64,000 nt of DNA from assembly GCA_018806915.1 (NCBI GenBank), contig JAGKQI010000104.1:62001-126000 (forward strand), read 5' to 3'. Origin of the DNA: Phytophthora colocasiae (taxonomy: Eukaryota > Oomycota > Peronosporomycetes > Peronosporales > Peronosporaceae). Positions 1 to 9,070 of the stretch are shown here, piece by piece; positions within the stretch are counted from its first letter, which is position 1, and every line of letters starts with the position of its first letter. A model generated the notes under the pieces. It was given only the letters and a program-made list of their open reading frames with translations, was not told the DNA's origin and did no database searches. The position numbers and the translations under genes are program-made.

Positions 1-1
1 A

Positions 2-247
2 TATCACGATATCTATGGGAATCAGAAGGTGCCCCAGCGTTTTGTAGTTCCTACCGATGATCCAAGGTGGCCGGCAGAATTGGGTGGGTATCGCCTTGGC
101 CAGAAAGTGAACAATTTGCGTTGTGGAGACCAAATGAACAACCCGGAGGAATTGCAAGATATCGACTTGCTTTTCAAGAACTGGATGCTCCTTGAAACCC
201 TTCATGAAGTCAGTGAAAATACCAACGAAGTAGACGACACACACTAA
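2..247 (+). CDS. C-terminal fragment of a helicase-associated (HA) domain protein, cut by window edge
   Basis: The frame is open to the left edge and ends at TAA 245-247, so only the last ~80 residues are visible. It has the pattern of the helicase-associated repeat (PF03457 type): a glycine/proline stretch, then W-P-x-E-L-G-G-Y-x-L-G-x-x-V-N-N-x-R, then a leucine-rich stretch around NNPEELQD. The last ~75 nt lie inside the left arm of the large inverted repeat. The function is unknown; in oomycetes such repeats occur in large families of uncharacterised proteins. The family call is from pattern memory, not a search. Confidence 0.4.
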   Translation, partial: YHDIYGNQKVPQRFVVPTDDPRWPAELGGYRLGQKVNNLRCGDQMNNPEELQDIDLLFKNWMLLETLHEVSENTNEVDDTH

Positions 248-2570
248 GAAAGCGCCGACAACAAGTAAGTGGTTACAACTACTGTTGAGAAATCTTTTCA
301 ATTAGTGGTGCATTCAATAAAATATCGTGACGACAACTTATTGTCCTTCTTGCCTGCAGTGATTCACGCCGGCCTATCATTCCATCTTGTCACCGCCAAG
401 AAGTCCCACCGCTCAACACTCCAACTGCTCGGATCGCTCAGTCAGCTCGTCCTTGGCATGCCAGGATACGTTTTGCAGCGATGGGACGTTAGCTTCAGAT
501 GCTCGAGCCAAGCTGAACGATGCGCGGGTAGCACGGCAGAGTGAGGAAGTCCACCATGTCGTCGCCCGTCAGCACCTTGCCCATGATCTCACCACCAAGC
601 GCCCATTTGTTGCCCGGAGTAGCGTTCAGGGACCGCTTGTTGACGCACTCCTTCAGGATCTCCAGCACCAGCGGCTTCGTCACGGTCTTGCCCTCCACGG
701 TCTTGCAGCTGTGGCGGATCCACTGCCAAACCTGCGCGCGCGAGATCTCGGCCGTCGCAGCGTCCTCCATCTTGTTGTGGAGCGGGATGCAGCCGCTGCC
801 ACGCAGCCACGCCTCCGTGTACACCAGTGACACATCGATGTTCTCCACCAGACCGTTGTATGTGATCGCACCTGTCGGGGGCTCGATGAGCTGAGCAGCA
901 GTGATGTCCTTGCCGGCCTCGGGGATGTATGCGATCTGGTTCGGACCCGACATCTTGCTGAACGCGTCCAAGGCGATCTTCACGAGACCCGGGTGTGCCA
1001 CCCACGTGCCGTCGTGACCCGCAGCTACTTCGCGGGACTTGTCCTCCGTTACAGCGGCCATGAACTTGTTGTTAAGCTCCGGGTCATTCTTCACGGGGAT
1101 CTGAGCCGCCATGCCGCCCATGGCGTGGGCGCCTCGGCGGTGGCACGTGCGCACCAGCAACTTCACGTAAGCAGCCATGAAGGGCGTCGTCATGCCAACC
1201 GACGAACGGTCCGGCACCACGAACTTAGGGTGGTTGCGGAACTTCTTAATGTACGAGAAGATGTAGTCCCAGCGGCCGCAGTTGAGACCTGACGAGTGGT
1301 TGCGCAACTCGTACAGGATCTCATCCATCTGAAAGACGGCCACGATGGTTTCCACCAGCACGGTGGCACGAATGGAGCCCTGTGGGATGTTCAGGTAGCC
1401 CTGAGCGGCAACGAACACGTCGTTCCATAGCTTAGCCTCCAAGTGGTGCTCGAGCTTGGGTAGGTAGAAGTACGGACCGGAGCCACGAGCCAGCAGTTCG
1501 TGCGCGTTGTGGAAGAAGTAGAGACCGAAGTCAAAGATTGAGCCAGACATGATCTGGTTGTTCACGAGCACGTGTGCCTCGTCAAGGTGCCATCCACGCG
1601 GGCGCACCAACAGCGTTGCCACCGTGTCGTTGAGTGTGTACTTCTTCCCCGTCTGTGGGTGCGTGTACGAGATGGTCTTGCGCGCAGCGTCGATGAGGTT
1701 GACCTGGCCGTCCACCTGGTTGAACCACGTGGGGGCTGTCGAGTCTTCGAAGTCAGCCATGTAGCACTTGGAGCCCGAGTTGAGCGCGTTAATAACCATC
1801 TTGCGGTCCACTGGGCCCGTGATCTCGACGCGGCGGTCGGCCAAGTCGGCGGGGATGGGGGCCACTTTCCAGTCGCCCTCACGGATGTAGGCGGTCTCGG
1901 GCAGGAAGTCCGGGAGAACTCCGGCGTCCAACTCCTTCTGGCGCTGCACACGCGCAGCCAGCAGCGCCTGGCGACGCGGCTCGAACTGCTCATGTAGGAA
2001 GGCGAGGAAGCGTAACGCGTCAGGCGTCAGAACACGGCGGAAAGCGTCCGAAACGTGGCCCAGCACGCGGACGTTGGCGGCGTTCACGTTAAGCTCCGAC
2101 ATGGCGGTTTCAAGTTTGTGGTAGGGAGGGGCTTCTCTGAATACGTTTGCGGCGGGCGGGTGGGCTTGCGCGCTAGGAGGCAAATTGCGGAGTGGCTTTG
2201 AGCTTCTGCGATCCTGAGAGGCTATTGCACCTCCCGAACCCGACGTGACCTGTACGAATACGCTTCAACATCGAGTCTAGGCTCAATTTTAGCCAATAAG
2301 CGAAGACACTTGATCGACGTCGCCTGCGTCACGGTCTCGTGTACCCCGGCCCATACAAAAATCAAATCAAAAGACGGAAGACCATCACTCTGCTATTGCG
2401 TTTAACTTCCATCGTGTTGACAATGCCTTGCGAGCCACCGCGATACCGCAGCACATGCTGGAGTTCCTGTGCAGGTGATCGGGGTGATTGGACGTGCACT
2501 CTTTGCCAAGCGATGCATGTGAAAACACTGCTGTGGTGAGGTACATGATCTACTAACGTTAGATCCGATG
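172..2570 (+). repeat. Left arm of ~2.4-kb inverted repeat carrying malate synthase
   Basis: Positions 172-2570 match the reverse complement of 2650-5061. The compared coding parts are identical except for one base. The outer ~250 nt (3' of the genes) and the innermost ~150 nt have several substitutions and small indels. Examples are extra bases in the right arm near 2691-2698 and 2729-2732, and extra bases near 4915. The single-copy spacer is 2571-2649. Confidence 0.95.
495..2102 (-). CDS. Malate synthase (intact copy)
   Basis: Malate synthase joins acetyl-CoA and glyoxylate to give malate, the second dedicated step of the glyoxylate cycle, used for growth on lipid or acetate. The uninterrupted frame could begin at 2183, but the methionine at 2102 gives 535 residues, the normal length for the A-type enzyme, and starts where family similarity should begin. 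The family signature N-H-x-x-G-L-N-x-G-R-W-D-Y-I-F is complete. Also visible are the active-site arginine region (V-R-P-R-G-W-H) and the C-terminal M-E-D-A-A-T-A-E-I-S-R segment, which carries the catalytic aspartate in the family. The protein ends in Ser-Ser-Ile, which is not a canonical PTS1, so peroxisomal import is not obvious. No introns. A head-to-head second copy lies at 3130. Confidence 0.95.
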   Translation of the reverse strand: MSELNVNAANVRVLGHVSDAFRRVLTPDALRFLAFLHEQFEPRRQALLAARVQRQKELDAGVLPDFLPETAYIREGDWKVAPIPADLADRRVEITGPVDRKMVINALNSGSKCYMADFEDSTAPTWFNQVDGQVNLIDAARKTISYTHPQTGKKYTLNDTVATLLVRPRGWHLDEAHVLVNNQIMSGSIFDFGLYFFHNAHELLARGSGPYFYLPKLEHHLEAKLWNDVFVAAQGYLNIPQGSIRATVLVETIVAVFQMDEILYELRNHSSGLNCGRWDYIFSYIKKFRNHPKFVVPDRSSVGMTTPFMAAYVKLLVRTCHRRGAHAMGGMAAQIPVKNDPELNNKFMAAVTEDKSREVAAGHDGTWVAHPGLVKIALDAFSKMSGPNQIAYIPEAGKDITAAQLIEPPTGAITYNGLVENIDVSLVYTEAWLRGSGCIPLHNKMEDAATAEISRAQVWQWIRHSCKTVEGKTVTKPLVLEILKECVNKRSLNATPGNKWALGGEIMGKVLTGDDMVDFLTLPCYPRIVQLGSSI

Positions 2571-3129
2571 AAAATACTACAGCGCGACAAGGACCACAGA
2601 GTACAAACACGCAGTTTGAGGGCTCGAGCGTCGTTGAACGAGGACATGTCATCGGATCTAACGTTAGTAGATCATGTACCTCACCACAGTAGTGTTTCAC
2701 TGTTTTCACATGCATCGCTTGGCAAAGAGAAAGTGCACGTCCAATCACCCCGATCACCTGCACAGGAACTCCAGCATGTGCTGCGGTATCGCGGTGGCTC
2801 GCAAGGCATTGTCAACACGATGGAAGTTAAACGCAATAGCAGAGTGATGGTCTTCCGTCTTTTGATTTGATTTTTGTATGGGCCGGGGTACACGAGACCG
2901 TGACGCAGGCGACGTCGATCAAGTGTCTTCGCTTATTGGCTAAAATTGAGCCTAGACTCGATGTTGAAGCGTATTCGTACAGGTCACGTCGGGTTCGGGA
3001 GGTGCAATAGCCTCTCAGGATCGCAGAAGCTCAAAGCCACTCCGCAATTTGCCTCCTAGCGCGCAAGCCCACCCGCCCGCCGCAAACGTATTCAGAGAAG
3101 CCCCTCCCTACCACAAACTTGAAACCGCC
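2103..3129. promoter_or_regulatory. Divergent intergenic region between the two malate synthase copies
   Basis: About 1 kb separates the two start codons and contains the palindrome centre. Each arm carries the same proximal ~430 nt, including an inverted CCAAT-type element (CCAAT near 2293 in the left arm, ATTGG near 2936 in the right). Both copies therefore have equivalent upstream sequence. The 79-nt spacer 2571-2649 is unique. No other gene is visible here. Confidence 0.4.
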
Positions 3130-5061
3130 ATGTCGGAGCTTAACGTGAACGCCGCCAACGTCCGCGTGCTGGGCCACGTTTCGGACGCTTTCCGCCGTGT
3201 TCTGACGCCTGACGCGTTACGCTTCCTCGCCTTCCTACATGAGCAGTTCGAGCCGCGTCGCCAGGCGCTGCTGGCTGCGCGTGTGCAGCGCCAGAAGGAG
3301 TTGGACGCCGGAGTTCTCCCGGACTTCCTGCCCGAGACCGCCTACATCCGTGAGGGCGACTGGAAAGTGGCCCCCATCCCCGCCGACTTGGCCGACCGCC
3401 GCGTCGAGATCACGGGCCCAGTGGACCGCAAGATGGTTATTAACGCGCTCAACTCGGGCTCCAAGTGCTACATGGCTGACTTCGAAGACTCGACAGCCCC
3501 CACGTGGTTCAACCAGGTGGACGGCCAGGTCAACCTCATCGACGCTGCGCGCAAGACCATCTCGTACACGCACCCACAGACGGGGAAGAAGTACACACTC
3601 AACGACACGGTGGCAACGCTGTTGGTGCGCCCGCGTGGATGGCACCTTGACGAGGCACACGTGCTCGTGAACAACCAGATCATGTCTGGCTCAATCTTTG
3701 ACTTCGGTCTCTACTTCTTCCACAACGCGCACGAACTGCTGGCTCGTGGCTCCGGTCCGTACTTCTACCTACCCAAGCTCGAGCACCACTTGAGGCTAAG
3801 CTATGGAACGACGTGTTCGTTGCCGCTCAGGGCTACCTGAACATCCCACAGGGCTCCATTCGTGCCACCGTGCTGGTGGAAACCATCGTGGCCGTCTTTC
3901 AGATGGATGAGATCCTGTACGAGTTGCGCAACCACTCGTCAGGTCTCAACTGCGGCCGCTGGGACTACATCTTCTCGTACATTAAGAAGTTCCGCAACCA
4001 CCCTAAGTTCGTGGTGCCGGACCGTTCGTCGGTTGGCATGACGACGCCCTTCATGGCTGCTTACGTGAAGTTGCTGGTGCGCACGTGCCACCGCCGAGGC
4101 GCCCACGCCATGGGCGGCATGGCGGCTCAGATCCCCGTGAAGAATGACCCGGAGCTTAACAACAAGTTCATGGCCGCTGTAACGGAGGACAAGTCCCGCG
4201 AAGTAGCTGCGGGTCACGACGGCACGTGGGTGGCACACCCGGGTCTCGTGAAGATCGCCTTGGACGCGTTCAGCAAGATGTCGGGTCCGAACCAGATCGC
4301 ATACATCCCCGAGGCCGGCAAGGACATCACTGCTGCTCAGCTCATCGAGCCCCCGACAGGTGCGATCACATACAACGGTCTGGTGGAGAACATCGATGTG
4401 TCACTGGTGTACACGGAGGCGTGGCTGCGTGGCAGCGGCTGCATCCCGCTCCACAACAAGATGGAGGACGCTGCGACGGCCGAGATCTCGCGCGCGCAGG
4501 TTTGGCAGTGGATCCGCCACAGCTGCAAGACCGTGGAGGGCAAGACCGTGACGAAGCCGCTGGTGCTGGAGATCCTGAAGGAGTGCGTCAACAAGCGGTC
4601 CCTGAACGCTACTCCGGGCAACAAATGGGCGCTTGGTGGTGAGATCATGGGCAAGGTGCTGACGGGCGACGACATGGTGGACTTCCTCACTCTGCCGTGC
4701 TACCCGCGCATCGTTCAGCTTGGCTCGAGCATCTGAAGCTAACGTCCCATCGCTGCAAAACGTATCCTGGCATGCCAAGGACGAGCTGACTGAGCGATCC
4801 GAGCAGTTGGAGTGTTGAGCGGTGGGACTTCTTGGTGGTGACAAGATGGAATGATAGGCCGGCGTGAATCACTGCAGGCAAGAAGGACAATAAGTTGTCG
4901 TTACGATATTTTATAATTGAATGCACCACGAATTGAAAAGATTTCAACAGTAGTTGTACGACTTACTTGTTGTCGGCGCTTTCTTAGTGTGTGTCGTCTA
5001 CTTCGTTGGTATTTTCACTGACTTCATGAAGGGTTTCAAGGAGCATCCAGTTCTTGAAAAG
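2650..5061 (-). repeat. Right arm of the ~2.4-kb inverted repeat
   Basis: Reverse complement of 172-2570. At its outer end (about 4950-5061) it contains the reverse strand of the same HA-domain gene tail seen at 172-247. Beyond 5061 the two sides diverge but still look like related HA-domain coding sequence. The duplication breakpoint may therefore lie within a repeated gene family. Confidence 0.93.
3130..4736 (+). pseudogene. Malate synthase, second copy with single-base frameshift
   Basis: This is the mirror copy of the gene at 495-2102. One G is missing near 3792: the left copy reads TTGGAGG on the coding strand, this copy reads TTGAGG. The frame shifts and stops at 3838-3840 after about 236 residues. 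That removes the G-L-N-x-G-R-W-D-Y signature and the C-terminal catalytic segment. The rest of the coding sequence (3813-4736) is intact in the next frame and identical to the left copy where compared. Either the copy died very recently or this is an assembly or sequencing error. Confidence 0.85.
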
Positions 5062-5276
5062 CATCTTTTTGCAACTCCTTTGGATTGTCAGACAAATCGG
5101 ACCGATAGGGTCTGAAATGCGGCTTGTACACATCTCCTCTCAAAAGACTATCTGTAAATGAATTTGATATGAAAATGTGTTATGAGGAACGAGTTCATGC
5201 TTCTACATGTAATACTTCGAAGTGTCATTCCCTCGGTCTGTGATCGAACATGAGCTTGACTTGGTTGCGTTGTTCC
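5062..5276. other. No gene seen: palindrome flank
   Basis: Apart from a possible diverged HA-domain continuation at 5062-5100 on the minus strand, this stretch shows no coding signal. It holds the 3' flank of the minus-strand gene that follows. Confidence 0.4.
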
Positions 5277-6653
5277 TTACACATCGCTAATAATGCCAGG
5301 TTCGCCGATATTCGAAGTGGTCAGGACACTGGGGCGGTTTTCAGCGTCAGGGGTGACCTTTTCTTTTTCCGATGAGCGAGCATTTCTGCGCTTGAGGCTT
5401 CCAACCGTTCGTTTTAAACCGAGTGCGGCAAAGCCAACAACAGCAACAACAGCAAAAGCCGCCGCTCCAACAGCAATCCACAGAGTGGGCCCACTTTCAC
5501 CAAAAATTGTCGATTTCGAGTAGGTTGAGCTCGTTTCAGTTGAAATGGCAGTGTCTGCATCAGCTGAGAGGGTACTCATGCTACCCACATCGGCCAAGAT
5601 AATGCTTCCATTCTCACTTGGCCCCGATAAAGGATACGCCACGCTGGTGCTGTTAATTACCGCGCAGTATTCCAGATACTCGGATGTGTTTGTTGGAAAC
5701 CGCATGCAGTACCGGCAACCTTCATTCCCAACACATCCGGAAGCAGTGCCTTCGGGACAGTTGATTGTATCGAGTACCACGCCGATGCCCCCGGCAGCCT
5801 GGCCATCGGCTAGTGCCACGTCCGCGCAGATTCCATCAGTCCCCACCAATGTAAGCGCATCCGACTCATGGAGCGGAACTATCGTATTATCAGTCGTTGA
5901 CTCCTGTGCCACCGTATCATCGGTGACAATCGCCTTAAAGGTAATGTCTGCACCATTGTCCGAGGAAGGGATGTCTGTGCAGCTCAAGTATCCGCTTGAC
6001 TGCGCCGTATCAAACCGTTTGCAAAAGCGACAGATGCTGTCCACACAACCAACACCCCCGTCTCCGCATCGGAGATCGGAGACCATGCCCAGACCAACAC
6101 CTTTATCTCCACCGGACACCGTCCTGTAGCATTCCAATGGGATCGCGTAAGTGGGAGTCGAGGAAGTCGTTGGCGAAGTCGCCGGGGAGGCTGTAGGGGC
6201 AGGCGTGGGGGCAGACGTAGGGGCAGACGTGGGGGCAGACGTGGGGGCAGACGTAGGGGCAGACGTAGGGGCTAGTGTAGTTGAAGCAGAGCTGCCAATC
6301 GAAGCACAATCCAAGTAAGTGGCTGACTGAGCAGTGATTGTCGTTCGGCAAAAACGACAAACGCTATCAATGCACCCCAAGCCCCCTTGAGCGCAGGACG
6401 CGTCTGTGACGATGTTGATACCCACCGCCGCGTCGCCTGTAGATACGGTTGTTGTGCAGACCTTTGTGGCTTCAGGACATGCAGTTAAATGGGCAGACTG
6501 GGTTGTGCTTTTGGTTCTGCAGTAGCGACAAATGTTATCGATACAACCAACACCACCACTGGCACAGGTCATGTCTGTTGTTATAGCAATTCCAACTGCA
6601 ACATCTCCATCCGACGCTGTTTGGGTGCACGCATTAGCAAGTACATCACTCAT
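5277..6653 (-). CDS. Single-pass membrane protein with four six-cysteine repeats
   Basis: I do not recognise this family. The 458-residue frame contains four copies of a ~50-residue cysteine module with the pattern C-x(~20)-C-x(6)-C-x(4)-C-x(2)-C-x(~13)-C. Conserved features are a G-D-x-x-V-G stretch, G-G-x-G-C-I/V-D and C-R-F/Y-C. Repeats 2 and 3 are separated by a Thr/Ser/Pro-rich linker with tandem A-P-T-S units. After repeat 4 come a Ser/Thr-rich stalk, one hydrophobic segment (starting T-L-W-I-A-V-G) and a basic, charged tail of ~45 residues. This is a type I cell-surface layout, but the frame starts with Met-Ser-Asp and has no signal peptide. In-frame sequence upstream stays open only to a stop near 6748. 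An upstream exon with the signal peptide is probably missed. Confidence 0.75.
   Translation of the reverse strand: MSDVLANACTQTASDGDVAVGIAITTDMTCASGGVGCIDNICRYCRTKSTTQSAHLTACPEATKVCTTTVSTGDAAVGINIVTDASCAQGGLGCIDSVCRFCRTTITAQSATYLDCASIGSSASTTLAPTSAPTSAPTSAPTSAPTSAPTPAPTASPATSPTTSSTPTYAIPLECYRTVSGGDKGVGLGMVSDLRCGDGGVGCVDSICRFCKRFDTAQSSGYLSCTDIPSSDNGADITFKAIVTDDTVAQESTTDNTIVPLHESDALTLVGTDGICADVALADGQAAGGIGVVLDTINCPEGTASGCVGNEGCRYCMRFPTNTSEYLEYCAVINSTSVAYPLSGPSENGSIILADVGSMSTLSADADTAISTETSSTYSKSTIFGESGPTLWIAVGAAAFAVVAVVGFAALGLKRTVGSLKRRNARSSEKEKVTPDAENRPSVLTTSNIGEPGIISDV
6192..6279 (-). repeat. 12-bp coding tandem repeat (A-P-T-S linker)
   Basis: About seven imperfect 12-bp units (GTGGGGGCAGAC and variants on the plus strand) encode the A-P-T-S linker between cysteine repeats 2 and 3. 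The unit is a multiple of three, so copy-number change would keep the frame. A mucin-like, probably O-glycosylated stalk is inferred. Confidence 0.85.
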
Positions 6654-7036
6654 CGAAGACGAATACTTGGGGGCCGGCCAGCAATTCAGTTGAGCCTTGA
6701 ACGATCGTGGATATTCGGAATATGACGTCTTGCAAGTCTATCGGCTTTCTCTACGGGAAGAAGGGGAGATGTAACACCTTTCTTCCTTTAGCACGTTTGA
6801 TCGCAAACTTCTCGCCCACAGCAGAAATAAATAGAGTTGCAGCACCAATTCATTCGATCCTCTGAAACGGACACGCTAAAGTCGCTTGAACTGAAGAAGA
6901 TGCTGAGAGTAGTTCCGGATGAGAAGATACATAGCCACTTCAACTTGAGATCAAAATCGTTTGTGGAATCGTTGCAAAAAGCAGAACATGATCACCAGCT
7001 CGAGCTTATGAGTTGGTTACACTGTCACAACCTTAA
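6654..7036. other. No gene seen: 5' flank of membrane-protein gene
   Basis: The only long plus-strand frame (6837-7133) runs across the transposon boundary and resembles nothing I know. A missed first exon for the minus-strand membrane protein could lie here, but I could not identify a signal-peptide-like sequence. Confidence 0.35.
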
Positions 7037-9033
7037 CAGAGGGCGACAGCATCGAGGACGGTTTTTGGTATTACTTCGTCAATACTACGTCGATTTCTAC
7101 AAAATTTGGAAGCTCCCAAGCTGTTGCAACTGACACTGTATGCGGTAAGCCAGCTGCTTTATCTCCTGAGACCTTGCATACTAGATGCGATGTTATTTTG
7201 TATCGCAACCCTAACGCCATTTTAGCCACTGACAACAGGATATTTGAACCGTGTGAATACATATATGTTGACATTATATACCATTCAATTTATTATGTTG
7301 TACAGGTGACTGTTTTATCCCCGCCGCAAATCGGAGTCAAAAATAGCAATACCACTGCAGAATTCACATTCAGAGATGGCGTCCAAGCGCCGCAGCAAGA
7401 AACCTCGTCGAGGCCAAGCTGACGCAGAGAGAGCGATCGAGTATGTGAAAGATAACCGCAGTGGGGCTCTTACCATAGGAGAAAAGCTCGACATACTCGC
7501 ATTGCAGGCCAATTTCCGCAGAGAAGTGCAGCCAAAAACGAAGGAGTGACCAACAAAATCGCTCGATTACTCAAACCGCTCAAACAAAACAGTCGGAGAT
7601 GTTTGGTCTGCGTATTGTGCTGACGGATACGTTGTTGCGGCTGCCCTTCCGGCAAACCGAGAGGATAAAATGACACGACTTCCGCGATCTTTGGCAATGC
7701 AAGCATCTGTGCGTGACTTTATTCGTGGTCGCTGTGAGTCCCGGACTAGAACGACAGCTAAAGATGTGATGCATTTGTTAGTTGAAATGGAGTATTTAGT
7801 GGTTGACATGAACGATGCAGACGCCTCAAAAATCAGCTTTACGAACCGTGCAACGCTTTCTGAAGGGGCAAGGTTATGATAGAGGTGCTCATAAAGGAAA
7901 AGGATTGAAGCTGTCTGCTGCTAATAACTTGGCGAGGGCAGAATACATTCAGCAAATGACCAACAGTGAACGTTCATCGCGGCGTACTGTTTATCTTGAT
8001 GAGAGTTACATACACCAGCACTATGCACGCCACAACGACTCGCTATTTGATCCGACGGATACAAGAAGTGTCAAAGCTAAGCACAAAGGCAGGAGGCTTT
8101 GCTTTATAGCTGCAATTTTGGACAAAGATCGCTCAGTAGATGATAACGATCGTACCTCCGAACAATCGGCTCAGCTGCTGTCAGATACGGTGGACATTTT
8201 GAGGGAGGAAAACAGACAAAAGACTATCATGGAATGTTTTGTCACGATTATTTCGTCGAGTGGATGGAAAAATTGCTAAGTGTGTTAGATACTATGGGGC
8301 TCAAAAGCTGTGTTATCGTGATGGACAATGCCAAATACCACAAAGTGCTGCCTAAATCGACACCTAAGTCAGGCATTGCGCGGGGAAAATGCTGGATTCA
8401 ATGCGAGAATATGGTCTGGAAGTCCCCTGAAAATGCAACAAAGCCAATTTGTGGGAAATTCTGTCTAGCTACATCAAAGCACAAGTCGTTCCTGTGGTAG
8501 TTAGCATGGCACGAGCAAAGGTCATGATGTGATTTTCACTCCTCCATATCATTCAGATCTTCAGCCTATCGAAATTGTTTGGGCTATCGTAAAGGGAGAA
8601 GTCGGTCGCCAATACACCACCACCACAACGTTTGCTGACATTCGGCCACGCCTAGAGCGAGCCTTCGCCAACCTAGCACCTTCGACTGTGCATGGTTGTA
8701 TTGATAGTGCAAACAGGCAGTTGGTCAAGCTTAAGAATCATCTCGAGGCTATGGATGCCTGCGATGAACAAACGTCCGAAGATGATAGTGCATCTGACTA
8801 ACAACATTTCTAGCAACGTGATTGGCTTACGTAAACCGAAATATTATATTTTTTACTGCTAATAAAGAGTAGTGATCTCTTCTATAGGTGTCAACTTAAC
8901 TCGAAGTTTCCTCGTGGACGCCTGGAAGATAGTTAACGAGAGTACCACCAATCGAATCAACACGCCACGAGAAATCGTTTGGTGCAATTTTTGTGGGGGG
9001 TCAAAAAACCGTCCTCGATGCTGTCGCCCTCTG
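7037..9033 (+). mobile_element. Tc1/mariner-like DNA transposon, degenerate
   Basis: The ends are 30-bp perfect terminal inverted repeats starting CAGAGGGCGACAGCATCGAG, at 7037-7066 and, inverted, 9004-9033. Both sides are flanked by TAA (7034-7036 and 9034-9036), consistent with TA-type target duplication. The 2.0-kb interior encodes a broken transposase of the IS630/Tc1/mariner class. Confidence 0.9.
7376..8801 (+). pseudogene. Tc1/mariner-like transposase, multiply frameshifted
   Basis: The first frame starts at ATG 7376 with a Lys/Arg-rich N-terminus and stops after ~58 residues (about 7549). Coding similarity then moves between frames through 7670-7879, 7815-8279, 8234-8500 and 8529-8801, so at least four frameshifts have accumulated. 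DDE-family landmarks remain: the first aspartate in Y-L-D-E-S-Y-I-H-Q-H, the second in V-I-V-M-D-N-A-K-Y-H, and the third acidic residue in P-P-Y-H-S-D-L-Q-P-I-E. The tail is acidic. The element cannot move itself, but its ends are intact enough to be mobilised by a related enzyme. Confidence 0.85.
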
Positions 9034-9070
9034 TAAACATTTTAATTAAATACATGTCGCTGTCATGCTA

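Noticed and set aside
495..500. Peroxisomal PTS1 signal on malate synthase
   Set aside because: The last three residues are Ser-Ser-Ile, which do not fit the S-K-L-type consensus.
6192..6279. CRISPR-like array
   Set aside because: It is a contiguous 12-bp coding tandem repeat with no spacers, in a eukaryotic gene.
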